Counted from the stretch's first letter, positions 18,881-28,710 are shown. The stretch is 64,000 nucleotides of DNA from Acinetobacter chengduensis (GCF_003664645.1 NZ_RCHC01000002.1:124001-188000); one strand, 5' to 3'. Notes: generated from the letters alone by a model not told the origin. Numbers and translations: made by a program.

Positions 18881-19516
18881 CTAGGGCTTTTTCCAATGCT
18901 TTTGTAACGGTTTGGCTAACCAGTCTGGATTTTTAGGTGAAAAATGGCCTTCGTAGCATTGCAAAATTTCAGCTAAATCATGCTCAAAATCGCCTGTGGT
19001 ATGAAAAGCACCTAAGCATCGGATGGCTTTGTTTTCATAATCAAAGGCAAACATCACTATAGGAATCTGTGCTTCATGCGCGATGTAATAAAAGCCACTA
19101 CGGATTTTATCTGCACACTTTCTGGTGCCTTCAGGCGCCATAGCGATCCAAATTTTTTCTTGTGCTTGAATAATCTCAACAATTTGTTGGGTGAGCCCAC
19201 TGGCCTGTTGACGTTCCACTGGAATCACACCAATCCAGTCTAAAAGCGGTTTAAGAGGTGTTTTGAATAAAGTGTTTTTACCAAACACCGTGACCCGAAT
19301 TCCTAAACCCAGTAAAGCTAAAAAGGCATACCATGCATCAAGATTTGAGGTATGCGGGGAAACAATGGCCATGGCTTTGGGAAAGTTGGGAAACTCTCCT
19401 GTAAAGCGCCAGCCTTGTGCCAAAAACAAGCGTTTAAAGACAGATTGACTCCATGCAGTACCGCGTGAGGGCACACGATAAGGTAAATGAGGAAAGTCTT
19501 GGGTCATACAAGTCAT
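18881..19516 (-). CDS. Lysophospholipid acyltransferase family protein (PlsC-like)
   Basis: Transfers an acyl chain to a lysophospholipid or related acceptor at the inner membrane. The motif SPHTSNLD holds the HX4D catalytic pair (H55, D60 with this start) and APEGTR is at 127-132, both hallmarks of the 1-acylglycerol-3-phosphate acyltransferase family. At 211 residues it is shorter than PlsC and may act on a special acceptor. I place the start at ATG 19516, since the longer frame to 19618 would run into the divergent MFS promoter; ATG 19507 is also possible. It neighbours the patatin lipoprotein, suggesting a deacylation/reacylation theme, which is inference. Confidence 0.8.
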   Translation of the reverse strand: MTCMTQDFPHLPYRVPSRGTAWSQSVFKRLFLAQGWRFTGEFPNFPKAMAIVSPHTSNLDAWYAFLALLGLGIRVTVFGKNTLFKTPLKPLLDWIGVIPVERQQASGLTQQIVEIIQAQEKIWIAMAPEGTRKCADKIRSGFYYIAHEAQIPIVMFAFDYENKAIRCLGAFHTTGDFEHDLAEILQCYEGHFSPKNPDWLAKPLQKHWKKP

Positions 19517-19637
19517 GCACTTTTGCTTCGTGATCAGGTTAATATAGGCGCTGTAAATAAGAACTGCATTGGCAAAAATGAGCAGTTCAACCTCATGTAA
19601 AACAACCACATTGGCCAATGAAATAAGGGAGGATTCG

Positions 19638-20900
19638 ATGCTTCAAATGCGGAACATTTATGTACTGTTGTTTTCTCTCTATTGGGCTCAAGGTTTACCT
19701 GTTGGGTTTATGACCCATGCATTGCCTGTAATACTCCGTGCTCAGGGTGTGTCCTTGGCGCATATCGGGGGCTTTGGCCTATTAATGTTGCCTTGGTCGA
19801 TTAAGGTGTTTTGGGCACCTTGGATTGATCGAATTGGGCATCGGCGTCATGGGCATTATCGCTCATGGATTTTACCTTTGCAGGGCATGAGCATTGCTAT
19901 TTTAATCCTACTATCATTTATGCCTATACAGGCTTTGAATCAGCCTTTATACCTCATGGCGCTATTTGTGGCTCTCCTGAGTATGAATATGGTGGGTGCT
20001 ACGCAAGATGTGGCAACAGATGGTTTGGCGGTGAGTTTGCTGAAATCAGAGCAACAGCACTGGGGCAATATGTTTCAAGTGGTTGGTTCGCGTTTGGGTT
20101 TTATTGTAGGTGGTGGCGCCATACTGTGGGCTTTAGATTGGTTTGATTGGCAAAGCACCTTTTTAGCTTTGGCCTTCTTGGTTTTTTTAAATAGTTTACC
20201 CATTTTATTTTATAAAGAGCCTGTACGTCAGCTTGGTTCTTCCTCTACACAAAAAGGTTTTTACTGGCAGTCTGTGCGTGGTTATTTAACTTATTTTGTA
20301 ACTCAGCCACACATGTGGTGGTGGCTGATGGTGTTACTGAGTTTTAAAATAGCAGATGGTTTAGCAGGACCATTACTCAAACCTTTAATGGTCGATATGG
20401 GTTTAAGTTATAGCCAAATTGGCATTTATGTCACCATGCTAGGAGCGATGGCGGCTCTCATTGGGGCAGGGATAGCAGGCTATATACTCAAATATGTGGG
20501 GCGTTTTCATGCTTTATGGGTATTTTCAGCACTTAAAGTATTGAGTTTGGGTGCTTATGCATGGCTGGCATGGCAGTACCAATCTCAGGTGCAGGTTCAT
20601 CCTTGGGTGATTTATACCATTAATGCTGTAGAAGATATGCTTGCGTCCATGCTGTTGGTTGTGATGCTTACCCTGGTGATGCAATATAGCCGTAAAAGTA
20701 TGGCTGGAACTGACTTTACTTTTCAGGTGAGTGTTATGGGGACAGTCAGCGGTGGTTTATATATTGTGAGTGGCATGATTGCAGATCAGTTGGGTTATGC
20801 GGTGTATTTAAGTTTGATTTGTGGGGTCGCATTATTCAGTATGATTCCGATGTTTATATGGCACAAAGAAAGCCAAAAAATAGCATTTAAGATTAAATAA
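19638..20900 (+). CDS. Major facilitator superfamily transporter, RhtX/FptX- or AmpG-like
   Basis: Inner-membrane transporter of 420 residues with about 12 hydrophobic segments. The opening LYWAQGLPVGFMTHALPVIL and the loop WAPWIDRIGHRRHGHYRSWI are characteristic of the group that includes the siderophore importers RhtX/FptX and the muropeptide importer AmpG. I cannot decide the substrate. The start at ATG 19638 is supported by GGGAGGA six bases before it; the frame is open further upstream but without a ribosome site. It lies divergent from the acyltransferase and ahead of eptA, with 174 bases before the latter, so it is probably a separate unit. Confidence 0.78.
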   Translation: MLQMRNIYVLLFSLYWAQGLPVGFMTHALPVILRAQGVSLAHIGGFGLLMLPWSIKVFWAPWIDRIGHRRHGHYRSWILPLQGMSIAILILLSFMPIQALNQPLYLMALFVALLSMNMVGATQDVATDGLAVSLLKSEQQHWGNMFQVVGSRLGFIVGGGAILWALDWFDWQSTFLALAFLVFLNSLPILFYKEPVRQLGSSSTQKGFYWQSVRGYLTYFVTQPHMWWWLMVLLSFKIADGLAGPLLKPLMVDMGLSYSQIGIYVTMLGAMAALIGAGIAGYILKYVGRFHALWVFSALKVLSLGAYAWLAWQYQSQVQVHPWVIYTINAVEDMLASMLLVVMLTLVMQYSRKSMAGTDFTFQVSVMGTVSGGLYIVSGMIADQLGYAVYLSLICGVALFSMIPMFIWHKESQKIAFKIK

Positions 20901-21074
20901 GATTTGCTTGGGAACTAGTTGTTTTTAGGCTGTATTTTTGAATAGTAATTATTTTTAAATCATTGAAAACATAATTTAAATAGTACATTTAAGAAAAAAT
21001 TAAGCTTGTTAAGTATCGATTAAGTTAGGGCCATTAATTTAGTTTCATTCGTAAAGTATTTGAAGAAATTTTGC

Positions 21075-22736
21075 ATGTTTGAATCACTGAAAAGAAAATG
21101 GCAAACATTCACTACAATGCCAGTTTCACGTTTTAATTTGTGGGTTAGTGTATGGTTGGCACTGGCGCTCAATCTTGGGTTCTATCAAAAATTGCATCAA
21201 CTTACGCCGTATCAGGGGATGAAGTCGTGGCTGTTTTTGATCGCATCTATATTGGTTGTAACAGCACTGTATAACATCTTATTGCAACTGTTACAGTGGC
21301 GTTGGACGGCAAAACCAGTTGCATTAATTTTGCTGTTTATTGGTGGTTTTAGTGCGTATTTTGTGACCAGTTTGGGCGTCGTTATTTCGCCAGATCAAAT
21401 TCAAAATGCCATGCAAACAGATCCGCAAGAAGTTAGAGGCTTAATGTCAGTACGCTTGCTGTTCTGGAGTATTTTCATGGTGGCATTACCTATGTTGGTT
21501 GCTGCATGTATCCCTTTAAAAACTGAAACGACGGGCAAGATATTCATCCATAAAGGCATTCATTTGATTGCATCTTTTGCGGTTCTTGCAGCAATGCTCT
21601 TTGTATTTTATGTTGATTATGCGGCTATTTTTCGTCAAAACCGTGATTTAAAAGGCATGATCTCTCCTCAAAATGCCATTGCAGCAGGTTTTTCCTATTT
21701 TAAACACCAAGCTCCAAAGGAAAATTTGCCTTTGATCAAATATGGTGAAGATGCTCATTTGGTCGAAAAAACTGCACAAGGTAAAAAGCCAAAACTTATG
21801 GTGCTGGTAGTGGGTGAAACAGCACGTGCTGAGAGTTTTTCTTTAAATGGTTATGCCAAAAATACCAATCCTGAGCTGGCTAAATTAGATGTGATGAACT
21901 TCAGTCAGGTGAGTTCATGTGGTACAGCCACAGCGGTTTCTGTTCCTTGTATGTTCTCTGGCATGCCTCGTAGCGACTATGATGAAAAGTTGGCAAACCA
22001 CCGCGAAGGTTTATTGGATATTGCACAACGTGCTGGCTATAAAGTGACATGGATTGATAATAACTCAGGCTGTAAAGGCACCTGTACCCGTGTTGAGCAA
22101 GTTGAGATTTCACCTGAACTGAAGAAAAAATGGTGTACACCAGAAGGCGATTGCTATGACCAGATTTTGGTAGAGGCGCTGAATCAATATATCGAAAACA
22201 TTCCAGCGGATGACCAAACCCCGCGCTTGATTGTATTACACCAAGTTGGGAGTCATGGACCTGCATACTACGCACGTTCTACACCAGAATTCCAAAAGTT
22301 CAAACCGACTTGCGATACCAATGCAATTCAGGGCTGTACACAAGAGGCTTTAATCAATAGTTATGACAACAGTATTGTATATACCGACCATATATTGAGT
22401 GAAGTGATTCAGTCACTCAAAGCCAATAACAAGTATCAAACAGGTTTCTGGTATTTATCTGACCATGGTGAATCGACAGGAGAATACGGGATGTATTTAC
22501 ATGGTGCACCTTATGCAATGGCACCTTCGCAACAGACCCATGTGCCTATGATTATGTGGTTTTCACCCGAATGGAAAGCCAATCAAGCAGCCACTGTGTC
22601 TTGTTTAAACCAACAAAAATCACAAACATTGAGCCAAGATAATTTATTCCCAAGTCTGTTAAGTATATTGGGTGTACAAACTCAAGTGATTGATGTAAAA
22701 AATGATATGCTACAAAATTGTAAGCCTGCTGCTTAA
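21075..22736 (+). CDS. eptA: Lipid A phosphoethanolamine transferase (EptA/PmrC)
   Basis: Adds phosphoethanolamine from phosphatidylethanolamine to lipid A at the outer face of the inner membrane, which lowers surface charge and polymyxin binding. The 553-residue product has five N-terminal membrane segments (about residues 22-180) and a periplasmic sulfatase-fold domain. VVGETAR (E248), SCGTATAVSVPC (nucleophile Thr at about 286), SDHGESTGEYG and LHGAPYA supply the metal and catalytic residues; several Cys pairs are present. The ATG at 21075 is used; a TTG at 21060 is a weaker choice. First gene of the eptA-pmrA-pmrB operon, with 13 bases before pmrA. Confidence 0.94.
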   Translation: MFESLKRKWQTFTTMPVSRFNLWVSVWLALALNLGFYQKLHQLTPYQGMKSWLFLIASILVVTALYNILLQLLQWRWTAKPVALILLFIGGFSAYFVTSLGVVISPDQIQNAMQTDPQEVRGLMSVRLLFWSIFMVALPMLVAACIPLKTETTGKIFIHKGIHLIASFAVLAAMLFVFYVDYAAIFRQNRDLKGMISPQNAIAAGFSYFKHQAPKENLPLIKYGEDAHLVEKTAQGKKPKLMVLVVGETARAESFSLNGYAKNTNPELAKLDVMNFSQVSSCGTATAVSVPCMFSGMPRSDYDEKLANHREGLLDIAQRAGYKVTWIDNNSGCKGTCTRVEQVEISPELKKKWCTPEGDCYDQILVEALNQYIENIPADDQTPRLIVLHQVGSHGPAYYARSTPEFQKFKPTCDTNAIQGCTQEALINSYDNSIVYTDHILSEVIQSLKANNKYQTGFWYLSDHGESTGEYGMYLHGAPYAMAPSQQTHVPMIMWFSPEWKANQAATVSCLNQQKSQTLSQDNLFPSLLSILGVQTQVIDVKNDMLQNCKPAA

Positions 22737-22749
22737 GTGAGTTGATGCC

Positions 22750-23424
22750 ATGACTAAAATTTTAATCATTGAAGATGACTTTATGATTGCTGAGTCTACT
22801 CAGACCTTGTTGAAGTATCAGGGATTTGAAGTAGAGTGGGTGAACAACGGCATTGATGGCTTAAAACTATTGCAGCAAAGTGAATTTGACGCCGTATTGC
22901 TAGATTTGGGTTTGCCTTTAATGGATGGCATGCAAGTGTTAAAGCAGATTCGCCAAATTCAGCCGACTTTACCCGTATTGATCATTTCAGCACGTGATCA
23001 ATTACAGCAGCGTGTAGATGGCTTAAATCAGGGCGCGGATGATTATTTGATTAAACCTTATGAGTTTGATGAACTCATTGCACGTATTCATGCATTGTTA
23101 CGCCGTAGTGGTAAAGAGCAACAGGCAAATCAGCAACATATTCTAACTTATGGTGAGTTGGTGCTAGATGTCGAACAGCATTTGGCTAAATACAAAGGTC
23201 AGTATATTGATCTATCAAATCGTGAATGGGCTATTTTGATTCCACTGGTCACACATCCCAACAAGATTTTTTCTAAAACCAATTTAGAAGACAAGTTGTA
23301 TGATTTTGACAGTGAAATTAGCAGTAATACCATTGAGGTCTATGTGCATCACTTAAGAAACAAATTAGGCAAAGATTTTATTCGTACCATTCGTGGTTTG
23401 GGTTATCGCTTAGGACAACTCTAA
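22750..23424 (+). CDS. pmrA: Response regulator PmrA (OmpR family)
   Basis: DNA-binding response regulator that activates lipid A modification genes when phosphorylated by PmrB. The 224-residue protein has a receiver domain with acidic pocket EDD (8-10), phospho-acceptor D52 in LLDLGLP, and the conserved Lys in IKPYEF, then a winged-helix OmpR-type effector (VYVHHLRNKLG, IRTIRGLGYRL). It lies between eptA and pmrB and its stop codon abuts the pmrB start, pointing to coupled translation. By known family behaviour it should autoregulate the operon; I could not identify its binding site with confidence upstream of eptA. Confidence 0.94.
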   Translation: MTKILIIEDDFMIAESTQTLLKYQGFEVEWVNNGIDGLKLLQQSEFDAVLLDLGLPLMDGMQVLKQIRQIQPTLPVLIISARDQLQQRVDGLNQGADDYLIKPYEFDELIARIHALLRRSGKEQQANQQHILTYGELVLDVEQHLAKYKGQYIDLSNREWAILIPLVTHPNKIFSKTNLEDKLYDFDSEISSNTIEVYVHHLRNKLGKDFIRTIRGLGYRLGQL

Positions 23425-24762
23425 ATGGTGTTTAGTGCACACAGCTTTTCAAACTCATTAAAGACCAAACTCATTCTTTATATGTCTTTTTTCAGCTTAA
23501 TTGTAGGCTGTGTGCTCATGATGTCGGCGTATAAAATTTCTTTGGAAGAAACCAATGAAATTTTAGATCAGCAAATGAAGAATTTGGCAGAACGTGTGGT
23601 TCGACATGGTCTAGAGCCAACCAAAAATGATTTTGAGCCGTCACAGCGCTATGCGGAACAAGACTTATTTGTAGATGTATGGTCTTACAATAATGATTTA
23701 AAAAATCAAAAACATAGCTCAATTTTATTACATTCTGTACCCAAAGCAGGTTTTTATCGCCACAAGAACGCAGATGATGTTTGGTATACCTATGTGTTGC
23801 CTCAAAAAGATTATCAGGTTCAGGTGAGTCAGCAGCAGTCTGTACGCCAAGATCTCGCTTTAGAATTAGCGGGTAGCATGTTCATTCCATATTTGGTGCT
23901 CATGCCCTTTGTTATTTGGGGATTGAGCTGGATGATTAGTCGCATCTTACAACCCCTTGATGACTTTAAGGCCGAATTGGCACAGCGTAACTCCAAAGAT
24001 TTACAGCCGATTTTGGCACGTGATTATCCAGTTGAAATTATTCCCACCATTGAAGAAATGAACCATCTGTTTGAGCGTATTAGTTTGTCTCAGCAAGAAC
24101 AGCGCCAATTTATTGCAGATGCTGCCCATGAACTTCGTACACCTATTACGGCATTAAGTTTACAAATGCAGGTGCTACTGCAAGAGTTTCCAGATCATGC
24201 CGACTTGCAACGCTTAAACTTAGGCTTAGTACGAATTCAGCATTTAGTCACGCAGTTATTAAACTTAGCGAAACAAGATGCCTCCATAGAACATCTGGAA
24301 CATTTACATGATTTTGATGTTTCACGCACTGCGGTTAATTGTGTAGAACAACTGATTCATTTAGCGATGCAGAAAAACTTGGACTTAGGCATGGAGCGTA
24401 GTGAATCGATTAAACTGCACAGTCAAGAGTCTGCTGTACATTCCATTGTGTATAACTTAATTGATAATGCCATTAAATATACGCCAGAGAATGGCGTGAT
24501 TAATGTCTCTGTATTTCAGCAAGCTGAGTATGCAGTCATTGTGGTGGAAGATAGTGGCCCTGGCATTGATCCGCAATTGCATGAACATATTTTAAAGCGC
24601 TTCTATCGCGTGCATCATCATCAAGAAGTGGGCAGTGGTTTGGGACTTTCTATTGTCGATAAAGCCGTACACCGGATTCATGGTCAATTAAGTTTTGGAC
24701 AGAGTGATAGCTTAGGTGGACTTAAAGTCACTATTACATTGCCATTGGTGCATTCAGCATAA
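23425..24762 (+). CDS. pmrB: Sensor histidine kinase PmrB
   Basis: Inner-membrane sensor kinase for PmrA. The 445-residue product has two transmembrane segments (about 15-36 and 150-172) enclosing a periplasmic loop of about 110 residues. A HAMP-like linker and the dimerisation box DAAHELRTP with phospho-acceptor H235 follow, then an ATPase domain with the N box YNLIDNAIKY, G1 DSGPGI and G2 GSGLGLS. All catalytic boxes are intact. ATG follows directly on the pmrA TAA with no gap. A terminator stands about 110 bases after the stop. In Acinetobacter changes in this protein or PmrA are a known route to polymyxin resistance; no such claim is made for this allele. Confidence 0.93.
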   Translation: MVFSAHSFSNSLKTKLILYMSFFSLIVGCVLMMSAYKISLEETNEILDQQMKNLAERVVRHGLEPTKNDFEPSQRYAEQDLFVDVWSYNNDLKNQKHSSILLHSVPKAGFYRHKNADDVWYTYVLPQKDYQVQVSQQQSVRQDLALELAGSMFIPYLVLMPFVIWGLSWMISRILQPLDDFKAELAQRNSKDLQPILARDYPVEIIPTIEEMNHLFERISLSQQEQRQFIADAAHELRTPITALSLQMQVLLQEFPDHADLQRLNLGLVRIQHLVTQLLNLAKQDASIEHLEHLHDFDVSRTAVNCVEQLIHLAMQKNLDLGMERSESIKLHSQESAVHSIVYNLIDNAIKYTPENGVINVSVFQQAEYAVIVVEDSGPGIDPQLHEHILKRFYRVHHHQEVGSGLGLSIVDKAVHRIHGQLSFGQSDSLGGLKVTITLPLVHSA

Positions 24763-24874
24763 AATGGCTATTTTCGCTTAATGGTGTAATGCTCACCTAG
24801 CTTAGGTATGAATTATTCGACTCAGGCATGTATTCATACTTTGTATAAAGTAGTGTGAGATCCAATCACAATCC

Positions 24875-24906
24875 AAAAGCCTATGCATCCGCATGGGCTT
24901 TTTTCG
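24875..24906 (+). terminator. Terminator of the eptA-pmrAB operon
   Basis: The arms AAAAGCCTATGC and GCATGGGCTTTT pair over 12 bases (one G-T) around ATCC and continue into TTTT. Confidence 0.85.
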
Positions 24907-25261
24907 GGTATATATCAGCATAATATTATGAGCTGTATATTTCTTATGATTAGCAATGACTCAAGAGAGCTGTCCTGAGTATATTCTCAGCGGTATGTAT
25001 GGTTGCTGTCAGATGTAGAGCATATATATTGGATGACGGTTGAGTCGCACTTTTTATAAAAAGCCGATTCAGTTTCAGTCGCTACGATTTTCTTGTGGAA
25101 TATTGATCATCACGGATGAGGGATTGTGCAGTAATGAATGTGTATGAGCTATATGCTTAGATGCACTCAGTGAAAGGATCATTCTGCAATTAAGTCTAGG
25201 TATATATCTTAAACTGCTATGCAGATGACTATTGACTATGGCTACAGCATTTTTATTTTGA
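24907..25261. other. Gene-free spacer after pmrB
   Basis: About 355 bases with no supported gene. A minus-strand frame at 25075-25284 lacks a ribosome site and overlaps the PAP2 gene end. A short palindrome CTTTTTATAAAAAG is near 25050 and CTGAG/CTCAG arms near 24976. I see no further feature. Confidence 0.45.
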
Positions 25262-25969
25262 TTAAAGCACCACTTGGGGTTCATGGTGCTCTAAAAACAC
25301 GGATTGTTTTTTACGTAAATAGAAAATGACGTAGCACATAATGTTAATACATGCGCAGATCCACAAGGTCCATAAATTATGACTCATGAAGTGTGCACCA
25401 CGCATCATTTGCGCCCAACCCATGCTCATGCCTAAAACCAGCCCAGCCACTAAATAAAAATAAGCGCGTTTAGGCTGCGTAATATGGTAAAGGAAATATC
25501 CCGTGATAAAAGAAAAGCCGAGTGAGGCATGGCCACCTGGGAAGCAATGGCCAGACATTGCGGAAAAGTCCCAAAAGAAACCGTCTGTATCTGGAATGGT
25601 CATAGACCAAGGGCAGGCATGGCTAGATTGTGATTTTAAGATGCTCACCACAATGGTGCAGAGCATGGAGACCCAAAAGAAATACCCAAGTTCCGTACGG
25701 CGTGGTTTTAAACGCTCTACTTTAAACGATGCCACCCATGCAAAGAACATGATGACATAAACGGCAATGAGCAGGTCTTTGACATATTTATGATTTAATT
25801 TGGCTAAGTACCAATTATCTCTTAATAAAAACTGACCGGACTCACTAATCCAAGGATGTATCAAACTTAAATCAAGATCGCCACCTACAGGAATCACAGT
25901 TTGTAGTAAACCGAAACTGATGAATAAGATTCCAATATGGAAGAGAATGAATTTGGGGTGATTTTGCAT
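25262..25969 (-). CDS. PAP2-family membrane phosphatase, divergent motifs
   Basis: Inner-membrane phosphatase of the type 2 phosphatidic acid phosphatase family, 235 residues with about six hydrophobic segments. The three family motifs are present but divergent: KSQSSHACPW (motif 1, CPW where RP is usual), GHCFPGGHAS (motif 2, PGGH for PSGH) and RGAHFMSHNLWT (motif 3 with both His). This pattern resembles proteins acting on lipid A or undecaprenyl pyrophosphate, but the substrate is not decided. It is convergent with pmrB, beyond a 500-base gap. Its neighbourhood with eptA suggests a role in lipid phosphate trimming; that is inference. Confidence 0.8.
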   Translation of the reverse strand: MQNHPKFILFHIGILFISFGLLQTVIPVGGDLDLSLIHPWISESGQFLLRDNWYLAKLNHKYVKDLLIAVYVIMFFAWVASFKVERLKPRRTELGYFFWVSMLCTIVVSILKSQSSHACPWSMTIPDTDGFFWDFSAMSGHCFPGGHASLGFSFITGYFLYHITQPKRAYFYLVAGLVLGMSMGWAQMMRGAHFMSHNLWTLWICACINIMCYVIFYLRKKQSVFLEHHEPQVVL

Positions 25970-26159
25970 ACTTTGCTAATGAGTGTTCCTTTTTAGCTAT
26001 TAATGCAAAAACAGCTTAATTAAAACTTAAAGCATGTCTTTTTTAGTCAGATCTTTAGTGATCACGATGCAATGCTTAGCAGAGAACAAGCAAAAGGCTT
26101 GTGTATGTGTATGCTACATTGCCTAGTCATTTCCAGCTGTCTTTGTAGGTCAGTTCTCT

Positions 26160-26855
26160 ATGTCTATTCGCGCCGTAATCTTTGACTTAGACAACACTTT
26201 AACGCATCGTGATTTAAGTATCGTTGCATATAGTCAGTTTTTGGCTACGCGTTATGCCAGCAGTCTCATTGCACCAGACCTTGGGCAAATCAAGCAGATT
26301 ATTAATTCAATTGATCGGGGTGGCTATCCGCTTGCCAAAGATTTAACCCACCCAAGTATTGGTGCTTCGGTGGCCTATGCATTACAGCAACAACTCAATT
26401 GGCAACACCAGATTGATTTTGATGAACTCACCCAATGTTGGTTTCATTTTTTTGGCGCACACGCTGTAGCAATGCCTGGGGCAGTTGAGCTGTTGAGCCA
26501 ACTTAAAGCAAAAGGCTTTCAATTGGCTGTGGTATCAAATGGTGGACATGCCACCCGTTTAAATATTTTAAAAGGCTTAGGCTTCGAAGCGTATTTTGAT
26601 CTAATCGTCAGCTCTGAGTTGGCGGGTGTGGCAAAGCCGAATACACAGATTTTTCACTACACACGTGAACAATTGGGCCTAGAAGCAACACAGTGTCTAT
26701 TTATTGGTGATCATCCTATTAATGATGTATATGGCGCACAGCAAGCGGGTATGCAAGCGCTATGGCTGGAAGGTTTTCATGAAGATACAATAGATATTTT
26801 GCCCGAGCAACGCATTCAACATTTAGTTCAAGTTTGGCAATTTTTAGCGACTTAA
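26160..26855 (+). CDS. HAD-family hydrolase (subfamily IA)
   Basis: Haloacid dehalogenase-like phosphatase of 231 residues, cytoplasmic. Motif I is FDLDNTL (nucleophile D9, acid/base D11), motif II VVSNGG, motif III the Lys in AGVAKPN, motif IV FIGDHPINDVYGA. A cap domain sits between motifs I and II (about residues 20-100). The substrate is unknown; related proteins act on pyrimidine or sugar phosphates. Monocistronic between divergent PAP2 and convergent amt. Confidence 0.85.
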   Translation: MSIRAVIFDLDNTLTHRDLSIVAYSQFLATRYASSLIAPDLGQIKQIINSIDRGGYPLAKDLTHPSIGASVAYALQQQLNWQHQIDFDELTQCWFHFFGAHAVAMPGAVELLSQLKAKGFQLAVVSNGGHATRLNILKGLGFEAYFDLIVSSELAGVAKPNTQIFHYTREQLGLEATQCLFIGDHPINDVYGAQQAGMQALWLEGFHEDTIDILPEQRIQHLVQVWQFLAT

Positions 26856-27020
26856 TTTTAGGCTAAGTCGATCTAAAGCTATTTTAACTGCTTTAAGCCC
26901 GCTGGCCAGTACCGTGCAAATTGAAAATATGAACAATTTTGAGATAAAAAAATTGGATAATCCTAAAAATCATGGATTATCCACTTGAAGGTTAAGCGAT
27001 TATTTTGAATAAATATGAGT

Positions 27021-28208
27021 TCAGAACATATTATCTTCTGAGTTGGCGGTAATACGGTGAATAGATAAATCCGCACCACGGAATTCTTCTTCTTGGCTCA
27101 GACGAATACCCATCATCGCTTTGAGTACGCCATATACGCAGAAGCCTCCAGCCAAGGCAATTACAATAGCAAAGACTGTGCCAAAAACTTGGGAAAGCAT
27201 TGAAACACCGCCTAAGCCACCGAGCCATTTTTGCCCAAATAATCCGACGGCAATACCGCCAAAAGCGCCACATACACCATGTAATGGCCATACACCCAAT
27301 ACATCGTCAATTTTGAGTTTATTTTGTGTGTAGGTAAATAATTTGACGAAGATGACACCTGCTACCATACCAATGAACAGCGCACCAATAGGGTGAACAA
27401 TATCTGAGCCTGCACAGATGGCCACTAATCCTGCCAATGGGCCGTTGTGTAAAAAGCCTGGGTCGTTGTCGCCCACTAAATGAGCTGCAAATGTACCACC
27501 GACCATTGCCATGAGTGAGTTAATGGCCACCAGACCTGAAATGGCATCTAAACGTTGTGCACTCATTACGTTAAAGCCAAACCAACCGATGATTAAAATC
27601 CAAGAGCCGAGGGCAAGAAAAGGAATTGAAGACGGTGGGTGTGCACTAATTCGGCCATCTTTTTTATAACGGCCATAACGTGGTCCAAGTAAAATAACCG
27701 CAGCAAATGCAATCCAGCCCCCCATTGCATGCACCACTACGGAACCTGCAAAGTCATGGAAGCTCGCACCAAAAGTTTGAGCGAGCCATGCCTGAATCCC
27801 TAAATTGCCATTCCATGCAATGCCTTCAAAAAATGGATAGACCAAAGCGACCAAAATAAGTGTTGCGATGGCTTGAGAGCGCATTTTTGCACGCTCGGCA
27901 ATTCCACCAGAGACAATGGCAGGGATAGCCGCTGCAAAGGTTAAGAGGAAGAAACAGCGCATTAAGTTATAGCCATGATCTGCGGCTAAAGTGGTTCCAA
28001 CATGGAAAAAATGTTGACCATAAGCGATGTAATAGCCTACAAAAAAGTATGCAATGGCTGAAATGGCAAAGTCAGAGAGAATTTTACTCAGTGCATTGAC
28101 TTGGTTTTTATGGCGAACTGTTCCAAGTTCTAAAAATGCAAAGCCTGCATGCATTGCAAGCACTAAAACAGCACCAAGGAGGAGAAATAATAAATCTATA
28201 TTTTGCAT
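27021..28208 (-). CDS. amt: Ammonium transporter (Amt family)
   Basis: Inner-membrane channel/transporter for ammonium, trimeric in the family. The 395-residue product has about 11 transmembrane segments and the Amt signature DFAGSVVVHAMGGWIAFAA, with the first pore His in it and the second in WPLHGVCGAFGG. I choose ATG 28208 because GGAG lies about seven bases upstream; a frame to 28238 adds ten unlikely residues. It has no glnK beside it, unlike most proteobacterial amtB genes. The C-terminal tail EEEFRGADLSIHRI is the segment that contacts PII proteins in relatives, so PII control from a distant gene is still likely. Confidence 0.9.
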   Translation of the reverse strand: MQNIDLLFLLLGAVLVLAMHAGFAFLELGTVRHKNQVNALSKILSDFAISAIAYFFVGYYIAYGQHFFHVGTTLAADHGYNLMRCFFLLTFAAAIPAIVSGGIAERAKMRSQAIATLILVALVYPFFEGIAWNGNLGIQAWLAQTFGASFHDFAGSVVVHAMGGWIAFAAVILLGPRYGRYKKDGRISAHPPSSIPFLALGSWILIIGWFGFNVMSAQRLDAISGLVAINSLMAMVGGTFAAHLVGDNDPGFLHNGPLAGLVAICAGSDIVHPIGALFIGMVAGVIFVKLFTYTQNKLKIDDVLGVWPLHGVCGAFGGIAVGLFGQKWLGGLGGVSMLSQVFGTVFAIVIALAGGFCVYGVLKAMMGIRLSQEEEFRGADLSIHRITANSEDNMF

Positions 28209-28632
28209 GGAGTGCTCCAATATAGTGCGGTGTATCACAAAAAGAAGTTCAGTATAGCGAGCAAGTACTTTTGGAAAAGGGGGGAGAGCAAGGGAAATTT
28301 TGATTAATATATTTCAAAAACTTACAAGACTCGATATAAGGCAAATTAGTATATAAAGCACTATAATGGTGCAATTATTAAATATATTGAATTCTGATAA
28401 ATATAATAAATATTAATCATTTATATATAATTTTAAGGCATTTTTATTTGTATGAATTGCAATAGTGCATGTTTAGCACAAGTCAAAAATTTAAAGAGAA
28501 TCTTGATCTGCGATGAATAGCATAGGTATTTAAAGTGATATTGGTGCTTTTATTAAAAATATGGGCTTGTCGAGCAATGATCTCAGTTGTGAGTAAAATA
28601 ATATTGGAAAATACTTTAAATTCTAAAAGTTA
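28209..28632. other. Control region upstream of amt, no gene
   Basis: About 420 A+T-rich bases between amt and the ABC operon terminator. I see no reading frame and no clear sigma-54 (GG-N10-GC) element. Confidence 0.4.
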
Positions 28633-28675
28633 AAAAACCATGACAATCAAGAATTGTCCGAATGTCATGGTTTTT
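28633..28675 (-). terminator. Terminator of the gltIJKL operon
   Basis: The arms AAAAACCATGACA and TGTCATGGTTTTT pair over 13 bases with a 17-base loop, about 36 bases past the gltL stop. The loop can form an internal ACAATT/AATTGT pairing. Confidence 0.82.
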
Positions 28676-28710
28676 ATGTATATGGTTGCTGACTAAATAC
28701 ATGGTTAAAT

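Noticed and set aside
25075..25284. Minus-strand frame of 69 codons after the PAP2 gene
   Set aside because: Overlaps the PAP2 3' end, no ribosome site, no recognisable protein pattern.
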